Assembly (NCBI GenBank): GCA_963717155.1
Contig: OY970326.1
Coordinates: forward strand, 992,001-1,056,000
Direction of reading: 5' to 3'
DNA from: G963717155 sp963717155
GTDB taxonomy: Bacteria > Actinomycetota > Thermoleophilia > Gaiellales > JALYLC01
DNA length: 64,000 nucleotides
A model generated the notes under the pieces. The model was given only the letters and a program-made list of their open reading frames with translations, had not been told where the DNA came from and ran no database searches. Shown here in pieces: positions 1-7,191 of this stretch. Numbering within the stretch: position 1 is the first letter of the stretch; the number at the start of each line of letters is the position of its first letter. The translations under genes and the position numbers were made by a program.

Positions 1-87
1 ATCGTCGCGTACCTGCGCTCCGGGCAGCCGGCGCATCTCGTCCCTGCCGCCGAGCCCTCGCTCGTCCGGGGTACCTCGGTCAGTTGA
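1..87 (+). CDS. C-terminal end of a gene cut by the window edge
   Basis: Frame 1 is open from the first base to a TGA at 85-87 and gives a 28-residue tail beginning IVAYLRSGQPAHLVP. This resembles the tail of D-2-hydroxyacid dehydrogenases, where the last helix often ends in a form such as NVxAYLxGxPxxxV, but the fragment is too short to be certain. The stop overlaps by 8 bases the 3' end of the convergent yqgE gene, so the two genes meet tail to tail with no room for a terminator between them. Confidence 0.35.
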   Translation: MVAYLRSGQPAHLVPAAEPSLVRGTSVS

Positions 88-640
88 CCTCGGGATCCTC
101 GGGCATGCGCGCGACCATCAGGTAGCGGCTTCCGAGGCGTTCGAGCGCGCGCCGCCAGAGCGTCTTCGGCTCCTCGTCGAAGGCGTCCGACGCATGCGCG
201 GGAGCGACGATCCAGGCCTCCTCGGCGAGCTCGGACTCGAGCTGTCCCGGCCCCCAGCCCGCGTATCCCTGGAAGGCCCGCACGCGGGCGATCCCCTCGG
301 CGAGCTCGTCGGCGTCGAGGTCTGCGTCGAGCACCCCGACGGGCCCGACGACCGGCTGCGCACCGAGGGTCGCCGGGTCGCGGTACTCGGCGAGTCCGAT
401 CACGCCATCCTGCTGCACGGGGCCGCCGACGTACAGGATCGCCGAGTCGTCGAGCAGCGCGGCGAGGCGTGGGACGACCTCGCACGCGGCGAGATCGCCC
501 GGTCGGTTGAGCACCAGGCCGAGCGCGCCGTGCTCGTCGTGGTCGAGCAGCAGCACGACGGTGCGGAAGAAGTTCGGGTCGTGCAGCGGTGGCGCTGCCA
601 CGAGCAGCCGACCGGCGAGCATCCTCGAATCGCTCGTCAC
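80..640 (-). CDS. yqgE: YqgE/AlgH family protein (UPF0301)
   Basis: The 186-residue protein carries the family signature near the N-terminus (LVAAPPLHDPNFFRTVV), then GALGLVLNRP and, past the middle, FQGYAGWGPGQLE, all typical of YqgE/AlgH proteins, and its length is the family norm. The biochemical role is unknown; AlgH was linked to alginate regulation in Pseudomonas, but in actinobacteria it is a conserved cytosolic protein without assigned function. I start it at the GTG that overlaps the stop of the upstream gene as GTGA; an ATG at 622 is the alternative. The overlap suggests co-transcription with the membrane protein upstream. Confidence 0.9.
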   Translation of the reverse strand: MTSDSRMLAGRLLVAAPPLHDPNFFRTVVLLLDHDEHGALGLVLNRPGDLAACEVVPRLAALLDDSAILYVGGPVQQDGVIGLAEYRDPATLGAQPVVGPVGVLDADLDADELAEGIARVRAFQGYAGWGPGQLESELAEEAWIVAPAHASDAFDEEPKTLWRRALERLGSRYLMVARMPEDPEVN

Positions 641-1035
641 GCCGCGTGCCGCCGTCGTGCCGCGACGAATGCGAGCGTGGCCCCGGCGGCCGCCACCTGG
701 GCCGGCGCGGTCGCGATCGGCGTCGGCACGAGCCCGTGCAGGCGCCCGAAGCGGTGTGTCGGGAAGAACGCGCGCCGTCCTGGCCGTAGGACGTGCTCGA
801 GGTCGGGGCTGGAGCACAGGAACGCACCCCAGAACTCCCGGCTGCGCACGCCGAAGAGCGTTGCGCAGACGCCGATCGTAGTGAGCGTCAGCACGCCCTC
901 CTCGCGCATCTCCAGATCCTCGTGGCGGGGGAGATCGAGCAGTGCGTGCGCCGCGAGCGCGGCGATGACGGCGCGGACACGCGAACGCGATCCGTGCGCG
1001 ATCGCCGCCCCTGCGGCCGCGTGCGCCATCGTCAT
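637..1035 (-). CDS. Small membrane protein, possibly of the membrane-bound hydrolase (DUF457-like) type
   Basis: This 132-residue protein starts with two closely spaced Met codons (MTMAHAAAGAAIAHG). It has hydrophobic segments around residues 5-32, 48-62 and 108-126, and a central HALLDLPRHEDLEM with His and acidic residues. The N-terminal Ala-rich HAAAG and the HxxxD pattern recall the YdjM/DUF457 family of membrane-bound metal-dependent hydrolases, but I cannot confirm it. It is translationally coupled to yqgE through a GTGA overlap and is divergent from ffh, with 114 bp between the two starts. Confidence 0.6.
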   Translation of the reverse strand: MTMAHAAAGAAIAHGSRSRVRAVIAALAAHALLDLPRHEDLEMREEGVLTLTTIGVCATLFGVRSREFWGAFLCSSPDLEHVLRPGRRAFFPTHRFGRLHGLVPTPIATAPAQVAAAGATLAFVAARRRHAA

Positions 1036-1098
1036 CACCCGGTCAGTGTATGCCGCGAAAGCCCTCAGGTGATTCGTATGGCGCCGCTTCCCGGCTGG

Positions 1099-1104
1099 TA
1101 CCAT
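1099..1104 (+). promoter_or_regulatory. Candidate -10 element for ffh
   Basis: TACCAT lies 45 nt before the ffh start codon. The same hexamer occurs 24 nt upstream of the tRNA-Trp gene. No convincing -35 is seen, so this is a weak prediction based on the hexamer and its place between divergent genes. Confidence 0.3.
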
Positions 1105-1149
1105 CCGGTGTCGCTGCGGGCCCGCGGGGCTCGAGCTTCGCGTGCCTGC

Positions 1150-2511
1150 ATGTTCGACAACCTCTCCGACAAACTCCAGTCCACACTCGGCGAGCTCCGC
1201 CAGCGCGGATCGCTCACCGAGCAGGATCTCGACGCCGCAATGCGCGAGATCCGCCTCGCGCTGCTCGAGGCGGACGTCAACTTCAAGGTCGTGCGGACGT
1301 TCGTCGCGGCCGTGCGCGAGCGGGCGATCGGCGGCGACGTGCTCGCCAGCCTCACGCCGGGGCAGCAGGTCGTCAAGATCGTCGACGAGGAGCTGACGGA
1401 GCTGCTCGGCGGCACCAGCGCGACGCTGACGTTCGCCGCGAAGCCGCCGACGGTCATCCTCCTGTGCGGCCTGCAGGGCTCCGGCAAGACGACCTTCGCG
1501 GGCAAGCTGGCGAGGCGCCTGCAGTCGCAGGGACGCTCGCCCGCGCTCGTCGCCTGCGACGTCTATCGCCCGGCCGCGATCGACCAGCTGCGCACGCTCG
1601 GCGAGCAGATCGGCGTGCCCGTCTTCGAACGCGGCACGAACGCGGATCCGGTCGAGATCGCGCGCTGGGGCGTGGAGTCGGCGAGCCAGCAGGGCCGGGA
1701 CGTCGTCCTCGTCGACACCGCCGGCCGTCTGCACGTCGACCGCGAGCTGATGGACGAGCTCGTGAAGATCCGCGGCAAGGTCTCTCCGCAGCACACCCTG
1801 CTCGTGCTCGACAGCATGACCGGCCAGGAGGCCGTGGCGGTCGCCGAGCAGTTCCAGGAGGCCGTCGACTTCGACGGCGTCGTGCTGACCAAGCTCGACG
1901 GCGACGCGCGAGGCGGTGCCGCGCTCTCGGTGCGCGCCGTGACGGGCCGGCCGATCCTGTTCGTGGGTGTCGGCGAGCGGCTCGATGCGCTCGAGGAGTT
2001 CCATCCCGACCGCATGGCGTCGCGGATCCTCGGCATGGGCGACATGCTCTCGCTGATCGAGCGTGCCGAGGGTCAGCTCGACCAGGCGAAGGCCGAGGAG
2101 CTGGAGCGGAAGCTCCGCAAGAACGAGTTCACGCTCGACGACCTGCTCGACCAGATCCGCCAGATCCGCAAGCTCGGCTCGATGCGCTCGATCCTCGGGA
2201 TGCTGCCCGGCATCGGCAAGCAGGTGCGGGACGCGGAGATCGACGAGTCGCAGCTCGATCGTGTGCAGGCGATCATCCTGTCGATGACGCCGAAGGAGCG
2301 CCGCGAGCCCGCGGTCATCGACGGTTCGCGACGGAAGCGGATCGCCGCCGGCTCGGGCACGAGCGTGCAGCAGGTCAACCAGGTGCTGCAGCAGTACCGT
2401 CAGATGCGAAAGATGATGAAGCAGTTTGCCTCGGGAGGAATGCCCGCCGTGCCAGCCGGCATCGGACAGGCGCGTCCGCCCAAGGGCATGCGCAAGCGAA
2501 AAGGGAGGTGA
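1150..2511 (+). CDS. ffh: Signal recognition particle protein Ffh (SRP54)
   Basis: Ffh binds 4.5S RNA and signal sequences of nascent membrane and secreted proteins and docks them to FtsY through its NG GTPase domain. The 453-residue product shows the N domain (MFDNLSDKLQSTLGELR), the P-loop GLQGSGKT at residues 107-114, DTAGRL near 190, the TKLDGDARGG G4 region near 247, and a Met-rich M domain ending in a basic tail PKGMRKRKGR. The open frame extends upstream, but family homology begins at this ATG. The stop codon is embedded in the Shine-Dalgarno sequence of rpsP, only 7 nt before its start, so the two are probably co-translated. Confidence 0.97.
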   Translation: MFDNLSDKLQSTLGELRQRGSLTEQDLDAAMREIRLALLEADVNFKVVRTFVAAVRERAIGGDVLASLTPGQQVVKIVDEELTELLGGTSATLTFAAKPPTVILLCGLQGSGKTTFAGKLARRLQSQGRSPALVACDVYRPAAIDQLRTLGEQIGVPVFERGTNADPVEIARWGVESASQQGRDVVLVDTAGRLHVDRELMDELVKIRGKVSPQHTLLVLDSMTGQEAVAVAEQFQEAVDFDGVVLTKLDGDARGGAALSVRAVTGRPILFVGVGERLDALEEFHPDRMASRILGMGDMLSLIERAEGQLDQAKAEELERKLRKNEFTLDDLLDQIRQIRKLGSMRSILGMLPGIGKQVRDAEIDESQLDRVQAIILSMTPKERREPAVIDGSRRKRIAAGSGTSVQQVNQVLQQYRQMRKMMKQFASGGMPAVPAGIGQARPPKGMRKRKGR

Positions 2512-2518
2512 GAAGAAG

Positions 2519-2758
2519 ATGGCCATGAAGATTCGTCTGACCCGCCGAGGGTCGAAGAAGAACCCGATCTACCGCGTGGTGGTCGCCGACGTCCGCGCAC
2601 CGCGTGACGGCCGTTCGATCGCCACGATCGGACGCTACGACCCCAAGCCGAACCCGTCGCTCGTCGAGATCGACGCCGAGGCGGCCCGCGAGTGGATCGC
2701 CAAGGGCGCGACGCCTACGAACACGGTCGCGAAGCTCCTGAAGATCGCGGGGGTGTAG
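2519..2758 (+). CDS. rpsP: 30S ribosomal protein S16
   Basis: The 79-residue protein has the S16 signature (KIRLTRRGSKKNPIYRVVVAD, shortened here to its core RLTRRGSKKNPIYRVV) and the IGRYDP motif at about residues 36-41. S16 is an early assembly protein of the 30S body. A strong GGGAGGTGA Shine-Dalgarno at 2503-2511 sits 7 nt before the ATG and overlaps the ffh stop. This fixes the start at ATG-GCC-ATG rather than at the second Met. The gene opens the rpsP-khpA-rimM-trmD-rplS ribosome-biogenesis block. Confidence 0.97.
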   Translation: MAMKIRLTRRGSKKNPIYRVVVADVRAPRDGRSIATIGRYDPKPNPSLVEIDAEAAREWIAKGATPTNTVAKLLKIAGV

Positions 2759-2765
2759 GCGCGCG

Positions 2766-2999
2766 ATGCGCGAGCTGCTCGAGGCACTGGCACGCGAGCT
2801 GGTCTCGCGGCCCGATGAGGTATCCGTCCGCGAGCTCGACTCGCGCGACGGCGTGCGCCTGGAGTTGCGCGTCGCCCCGGAGGACATCGGTCGCGTGATC
2901 GGTCGGGGCGGTCGTACAGCGCGCGCGCTGCGTACCGTCGTGCGTGCGGCGGCCATGCAGGGCGGTCGTCGCTGCGCGATCGACATCGTCGACACGTGA
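2766..2999 (+). CDS. khpA: KH-domain RNA-binding protein KhpA
   Basis: This is a 77-residue single type-II KH domain with the GxxG loop in IGRVIGRGGRTARALR (about residues 42-57). KhpA proteins between rpsP and rimM bind RNA and, in firmicutes, work with KhpB in cell elongation and division control; the role in actinobacteria is less defined. The start is 7 nt after the rpsP stop and the last codons overlap the rimM GTG as GTGA, so the whole set is one operon. Confidence 0.93.
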   Translation: MRELLEALARELVSRPDEVSVRELDSRDGVRLELRVAPEDIGRVIGRGGRTARALRTVVRAAAMQGGRRCAIDIVDT

Positions 3000-3493
3000 G
3001 CGCACCGTGGCGGCCTGCCACGGCGCGCCTCGGAGCGGTCGGGCGTCCGCACTCGCTCGACGGCTCGTTCCGCGTCGACGGAGCGGTGGACTGGCACCCG
3101 TACGCCAGGGGAACGCAGGTGCTCGTCGGCGGCGTCGAGCATCGCATCGTCGCGCGCTCGGGCGACCAGCTGCGTCCGATCCTGCGGCTTGCGGGCATCG
3201 ACACGCGCACCGCGATCGAGGCGTTGCGCGGCCAGCCGCTCGAGGTGCCCACCGAGCTCGTACCCGAGCCGGAGGAGGACGCGTTCTGGGTCTTCGACCT
3301 CGTCGGCTGCGAGGTCGAGATGGACGGCCGCGTGCTCGGTGTGGTGCGCGAGGTGCTCGAGCGGCCGGCGAACGACGTGCTGGTCGTCGACGTCCCGGAC
3401 GGCGACGACCTTCTCGTGCCCTTCACCCGCGACGCCGTGCCGCACGTCGATATCCCGGCGCGCCGGCTGGGGCTGAGGCCGGACCTTCTCTGA
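2996..3493 (+). CDS. rimM: 16S rRNA processing protein RimM
   Basis: The 165-residue protein has the N-terminal RimM beta-barrel (ARLGAVGRPHSLDGSFRV) and the C-terminal PRC-barrel-like half (DLVGCEVEMDGRVLGVV, then LLVPFTRDAVPHVDIPARR). RimM binds S19 and helps mature the 30S head. It starts with GTG inside the khpA stop (GTGA) and its TGA overlaps the trmD ATG (TGATG), giving tight translational coupling on both sides. Confidence 0.95.
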   Translation: MSAPWRPATARLGAVGRPHSLDGSFRVDGAVDWHPYARGTQVLVGGVEHRIVARSGDQLRPILRLAGIDTRTAIEALRGQPLEVPTELVPEPEEDAFWVFDLVGCEVEMDGRVLGVVREVLERPANDVLVVDVPDGDDLLVPFTRDAVPHVDIPARRLGLRPDLL

Positions 3494-4191
3494 TGCTCGA
3501 GCTCGACGTCTTCACGCTCTTCCCGCACTGGTTCGCGTGGCTGTCGGAGGAGCGCGCCGTGCAGAACGCGCTCGGGAGCACCGCCAGCCTGCGGTTGCTC
3601 TCGCTGCGCGACTTCTCGCCGCTTCGCCACGCGCAGGTCGACGACGCGCCGTTCGGCGGCGGCGCCGGCATGCTGCTGCGCGTCGACGTCATGGTCGCGG
3701 CGCTCGAGGGCGCCTACGGCGAACCGCTCGAGACGGTGCGGGCCGGGCGGCGGATCGTCGCGCTCGACCCGGGCGGGAGGCAGTTCGACGACGCCTACGC
3801 ACGCGAGCTTGCGGCAGCGCCGCGCGTGACGCTCCTCTGCGGTCGCTACGAGGGCTTCGACGCGCGCATCCTCGAGCACGTCGCGACCGAGTCGCTGTCC
3901 GTCGGCCCGTTCGTGCTGTCGGGAGGGGAGCCTGCTGCGATGGCCGTGATCGATGCCGTCTTCCGGCTGCTCCCGGGCTCGCTCGGCGACGACGCCTCGA
4001 GCGAGGAGGAGTCGTTCTCTCCAGGACTGGCCGGCGATCTCGAGTACCCGCACTACACGCGCCCGGAGGAGTTCCGCGGCTGGCGGGTTCCGGATATCCT
4101 GCTGTCCGGACACCACGCGCGCATCGCCGAGTGGCGCCGCGAGCAGGCGCGATCGAGACGCCCCGACGATCGAGGCGCCACGCTCGGCTAG
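3493..4191 (+). CDS. trmD: tRNA (guanine-N1-)-methyltransferase TrmD
   Basis: TrmD methylates G37 of tRNAs reading CNN codons and prevents +1 frameshifting. The 232-residue product has the knotted SAM-binding site of the family: DDAPFGGGAGM near residues 50-60, LLCGRYEGFDARI near 115, and VGPFVLSGGE near 137. The DLEYPHYTRP motif is followed by the tail VPDILLSGHHARIAEWR. The ATG overlaps the rimM stop. Length and motif order are normal for the family. Confidence 0.97.
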   Translation: MLELDVFTLFPHWFAWLSEERAVQNALGSTASLRLLSLRDFSPLRHAQVDDAPFGGGAGMLLRVDVMVAALEGAYGEPLETVRAGRRIVALDPGGRQFDDAYARELAAAPRVTLLCGRYEGFDARILEHVATESLSVGPFVLSGGEPAAMAVIDAVFRLLPGSLGDDASSEEESFSPGLAGDLEYPHYTRPEEFRGWRVPDILLSGHHARIAEWRREQARSRRPDDRGATLG

Positions 4192-4234
4192 CATGCGGCT
4201 CCTACCCGCGTCCCCGAACCCCCCTTCTTCTCTT

Positions 4235-4576
4235 ATGAGCGTCATCTCCGACCTCGAGGCGCGCCAGCTGCGCCAGGTGCCGGCCTTCAAGGCTGGCGAC
4301 ACCGTCCGCGTTCACTTCCAGGTGATCGAGGGATCGCGACGGCGCACCCAGGTGTTCGAGGGCATCTGCATCAAGCGCCAGGGCCACGGCTCGCGCGAGA
4401 CGTTCACGGTGCGCAAGCAATCGTTCGGTGTCGGCGTGGAGCGAACGTTCCCCCTGCATAGCCCCAAGATCGACCGCATCGAGGTACAGGCGATCGGCGA
4501 CGTGAACCGCGCCAAGCTGTACTACCTGCGCGGCAAGATCGGCAAGCAGGCCCGCGTCCGCGAGAAGCAGCGATAG
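4235..4576 (+). CDS. rplS: 50S ribosomal protein L19
   Basis: The 113-residue product matches L19 throughout, with FKAGDTVRVHFQVIEG, QVFEGICI, FTVRKQSFGVGVER and the tail RRAKLYYLR-like NRAKLYYLRGKIGK. L19 sits at the 30S-50S interface. There is no Shine-Dalgarno: the 18 nt before the chosen ATG are pyrimidine-rich. An in-frame ATG at 4194, directly at the trmD stop, would add 14 residues (MRLLPASPNPPSSL), but L19 homology starts at the downstream ATG. The 43-nt gap to trmD may hold its own initiation signal. Confidence 0.95.
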   Translation: MSVISDLEARQLRQVPAFKAGDTVRVHFQVIEGSRRRTQVFEGICIKRQGHGSRETFTVRKQSFGVGVERTFPLHSPKIDRIEVQAIGDVNRAKLYYLRGKIGKQARVREKQR

Positions 4577-4581
4577 GGCCG

Positions 4582-5268
4582 GTGGGGCCGGCGGGAGATA
4601 CGCCGCCCGTGGTCGAGCCCGAGCCCGCCCCACGGAGCGGGAGCGACGATCCGACGTCCAGCTCGGCGGGTTCGCCGCCACGCGACGAGGGGTTCATGAC
4701 GCAGGTGGCGCGCCTGCGCAAGAACCCGATCGTCGATCTGCTGATCACGCTCGTTGCGGCGGTCGCGATCGCCTACGGCGTCCAGCGCTGGATCGTGAAG
4801 CCGTACCGCATCCCGTCGCCGTCGATGGAGAAGACGCTGCACATCGGCGATCGCGTGCTCGCGGTGCGCTTCCTGTACCACTTCAAGGATCCGCAGCGCG
4901 GCGACATCATCGTGTTCCACCCGAACGGGATCGGCAACACCGCGCTGTACGGCGACCACGTCGCGAGCGTCACCTACATCAAGCGGCTGATCGGCATGCC
5001 CGGCGACTGGGTGCAGGCATCCAACGGGCACGTGCAGATCTGCACCGGCCCGGCGGGCCAGGGCTGCAAGACCCTGAACGAGCCCTACGTCTCCTCGACC
5101 CAGGTCAAGTTCAGCCCGATCCACGTCCCGGCAGGGCACTACTTCATGATGGGCGACAACCGCGAGTTCTCCGACGACTCGCGCGACTGGGGCTCGATCA
5201 AGAAGAGCCAGATCATCGGACGCGCCTTCATGATCTACTGGCCGCCGACCCGGATCCGCTTCTTCTAG
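4582..5268 (+). CDS. lepB: Signal peptidase I
   Basis: Signal peptidase I removes Sec/Tat signal peptides at the outer face of the membrane. The 228-residue product has a disordered Pro/Ser-rich N-terminus and one transmembrane segment at about 50-70 (VDLLITLVAAVAIAYGV). The catalytic serine lies in PSPSMEKTL, the catalytic lysine in YIKRLIGMPGD, and the box E motif is GDNREFSDDSRDWG. I list the GTG 6 nt after the rplS stop; an ATG at 4696 (MTQVARLR), preceded by a GAGGGG, would give a shorter 190-residue form that keeps all catalytic parts. Confidence 0.94.
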   Translation: MGPAGDTPPVVEPEPAPRSGSDDPTSSSAGSPPRDEGFMTQVARLRKNPIVDLLITLVAAVAIAYGVQRWIVKPYRIPSPSMEKTLHIGDRVLAVRFLYHFKDPQRGDIIVFHPNGIGNTALYGDHVASVTYIKRLIGMPGDWVQASNGHVQICTGPAGQGCKTLNEPYVSSTQVKFSPIHVPAGHYFMMGDNREFSDDSRDWGSIKKSQIIGRAFMIYWPPTRIRFF

Positions 5269-5315
5269 CGCGGCGCTGGCGAGACAGCCGGTGGGCGCGC
5301 TACCGTAGCCGCTCC

Positions 5316-5984
5316 GTGGCCATCGCGACCCGCAGACGCGCTCGACGACCCGGTCGCCGTCTGCTGCGGTTCGATCGCTCGCTCGGAACGACCTTCGTCG
5401 CAGGTGCCGATGAGGCGGGGCGCGGCGCGCTTGCAGGCCCGCTCGTCACGGCAGCGGTGCTGCTCGACCACGATCGACTGCGGGGCCACGCCTGCACCGC
5501 CTTCGGCGAGCTCGACGACTCGAAGCAGCGAACGCCCGCGATCCGGGAGCGGCTGCTCGAGGTGGTGCTCGCCTCTGCCGTTCGCATCTCGGTCATCGTG
5601 ATTCCCGCCTGCGAGATCGATCGCGTGGGCCTGCACCGCTCGAATCTGCGCGGGCTGGCGCGGGCGCTCGAGCGCATCGACCCGCCCGCCGGGGCCGTGC
5701 TCCTCGTCGACGGCTTCCGCGTGCCGCTCGCCCGCGAGCATCGCGCGATCGTCGATGGCGACGCCAAGAGCGCGGCGATCGCAGCGGCGTCGATCGTCGC
5801 GAAGGTGACGCGCGACCGGCTCATGCGCACGGCGCATGCGCGCCATCCGCTGTACGGGTTCGACGGGCACGTCGGCTACGGCACGCCGGCCCACCGCGCA
5901 GCCCTGCGCACGCACGGGCCGTGCGTGATGCACCGCCGGTCGTTCGCGAACGTCGCGGACGATCAGCTCGAGCTCGAGCTGTGA
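5316..5984 (+). CDS. rnhB: Ribonuclease HII
   Basis: RNase HII removes ribonucleotides misincorporated in DNA. The 222-residue protein has the metal-binding sites in order: GADEAGRG near residue 31, ELDDSKQ near 66, LLVDGFRVP near 130, and GDAKSAAIAAASIVAKVTR with the conserved Ser/Ala-rich helix. The C-terminal GFDGHVGYGTPAH is the usual HII substrate loop. It starts with GTG; a TACCGT box lies 9 nt upstream and no clear Shine-Dalgarno is visible. The stop overlaps the yraN start as GTGA. Confidence 0.96.
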   Translation: MAIATRRRARRPGRRLLRFDRSLGTTFVAGADEAGRGALAGPLVTAAVLLDHDRLRGHACTAFGELDDSKQRTPAIRERLLEVVLASAVRISVIVIPACEIDRVGLHRSNLRGLARALERIDPPAGAVLLVDGFRVPLAREHRAIVDGDAKSAAIAAASIVAKVTRDRLMRTAHARHPLYGFDGHVGYGTPAHRAALRTHGPCVMHRRSFANVADDQLELEL

Positions 5985-6319
5985 TCTCGCCCGCCGTCCG
6001 CGGACGGCGGGCCGAGCGCGCGACGGCGGCCCTCCTGCGGCTGCGCGGGTTCCGCGTGCTCGCCCGCAACCTCCGGATCCGCGGGGCGGGCGAGGTCGAC
6101 GTGCTGGCCCGCTCGGGCAGCACGCTCGTCCTCGTCGAGGTGAAGGCGCGTCGCCGCGGCGAGCCCGCCGAAGCGGTGGGGCCCGAGCGGCAGCGGTCGC
6201 TGCGCCGCTGTGCCGAGGTGCTGCTCGCCGAGCCGGCGAACGCGTGGGCCGATGGCGTGCGGTTCGACGTCGTCGCCGTGACAGGCGTCCGCTTCCGCCA
6301 TCTGCGCGACGCGTTCTGA
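5981..6319 (+). CDS. yraN: YraN family protein (UPF0102), predicted endonuclease fold
   Basis: This 112-residue protein has the restriction-endonuclease-like core of UPF0102: GEVDVLARSGSTLVLVEVKAR, seen here as GEVDVLAR followed by LVLVEVKARRRG near residues 33-55, with the E-D-ExK pattern of the nuclease superfamily. The family accompanies rnhB in many bacteria, but its substrate is unknown. The GTG start is inside the rnhB stop codon (GTGA). Confidence 0.9.
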   Translation: MISPAVRGRRAERATAALLRLRGFRVLARNLRIRGAGEVDVLARSGSTLVLVEVKARRRGEPAEAVGPERQRSLRRCAEVLLAEPANAWADGVRFDVVAVTGVRFRHLRDAF

Positions 6320-6439
6320 CCCGCGATTTCGCACCGTCCCCGCACGTTGCGCACTATCCGCGTTTCGGACGCTAGCGTGCGCGCCCGCGGTCTGCGAAAG
6401 TGCGCGTCGTTCGCGAGGGCAGCAGGGGGCGGGAGCAAC

Positions 6440-7105
6440 ATGGAGCAGGTCGAATATGCCCGGCTATCGGGAGGGACTCCGGCGGTCGAGGAAGGGCGCG
6501 GAGTCCCGTGGGTGGCGAAGCAGCCGAGGTCGCTGGCTGCGCTTGCCGAGACGCTTCTCGGAGGTGGGGTCGCGCTCGTCCATAGCGATCTCGGCTACGT
6601 CGTGGTGGCGCACGCGCTCGACCGCGATGGCGTCGGACGCGTGCGGGCGATGCCGGGCGTGCCGGCCTGTCCGCTGCGGTTGATGACCGATCCGGAGGGC
6701 GCCCACCGGGTCGCCGTCGTGACGGCGCGGGCACGTCAGCTGATCTTCCAGACGTGGCCGGGAACGCTCGCGCTGCGCGTCCCCCGTCGCCGCTGGCTGC
6801 CGTCCTGGGCCTCCTCGTCCGACAGCGTGACGGTGCTGTGCCCGGACGCGTTCCTGTGGCGCACGGCTCGCACGGTCGGTGCGCCGCTGGCGTTCCGCTT
6901 CGCGCTGCCGTCGGCCGAGCGACGCGGGCCCTGCCCGGCAGCGCAGATGGGCGACGCTGTCGACATCGTCGTCGACGGAGGCCTCTCGGTCGCCGTCCCG
7001 ATGACGCTGCTCGACCTGACGAGCGTGCGCCCGCGCGTCGCCTCGACGCGCGGGGCGTTCGAGGCGCAGCGTCTGCAACGGCTCGTGCCCGGCCTCTCCG
7101 TCTAG
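6440..7105 (+). CDS. YrdC/Sua5-like domain protein, divergent
   Basis: The 221-residue product has a start supported by GGGAG 5 nt before the ATG. The segment ALAETLLGGGVALVHSDLGYVV, read in parts as LLGGGVALVHSDLGYVV, followed by PLRLMTD, resembles the N-terminus of the YrdC/Sua5 threonylcarbamoyl-AMP synthase fold (GGVVAxPTDTVYGL...KPL). The PTDT and KxRP parts are replaced, so enzymatic t6A activity is doubtful. The later VDIVVDGG and STVVDLT-like MTLLDLTSVRPRV match the end of that fold. It lies between yraN and comM, where this gene is not usual, and may be a paralogue with another ligand. Confidence 0.55.
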   Translation: MEQVEYARLSGGTPAVEEGRGVPWVAKQPRSLAALAETLLGGGVALVHSDLGYVVVAHALDRDGVGRVRAMPGVPACPLRLMTDPEGAHRVAVVTARARQLIFQTWPGTLALRVPRRRWLPSWASSSDSVTVLCPDAFLWRTARTVGAPLAFRFALPSAERRGPCPAAQMGDAVDIVVDGGLSVAVPMTLLDLTSVRPRVASTRGAFEAQRLQRLVPGLSV

Positions 7106-7191
7106 CTCTCTGACAGTCCCGTCACGCTCCGGCGCACGCGCCTGCGCGCTGGCGACAGACACACGCGCAGAGCTGCGACGAGCATGCCAGG

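Noticed and set aside
637..2526. Very long open frame on the minus strand across ffh
   Set aside because: Most of it is antisense to ffh with low-complexity Arg/Leu/His-rich sequence; only its last 132 codons form a believable protein, annotated as 637-1035.
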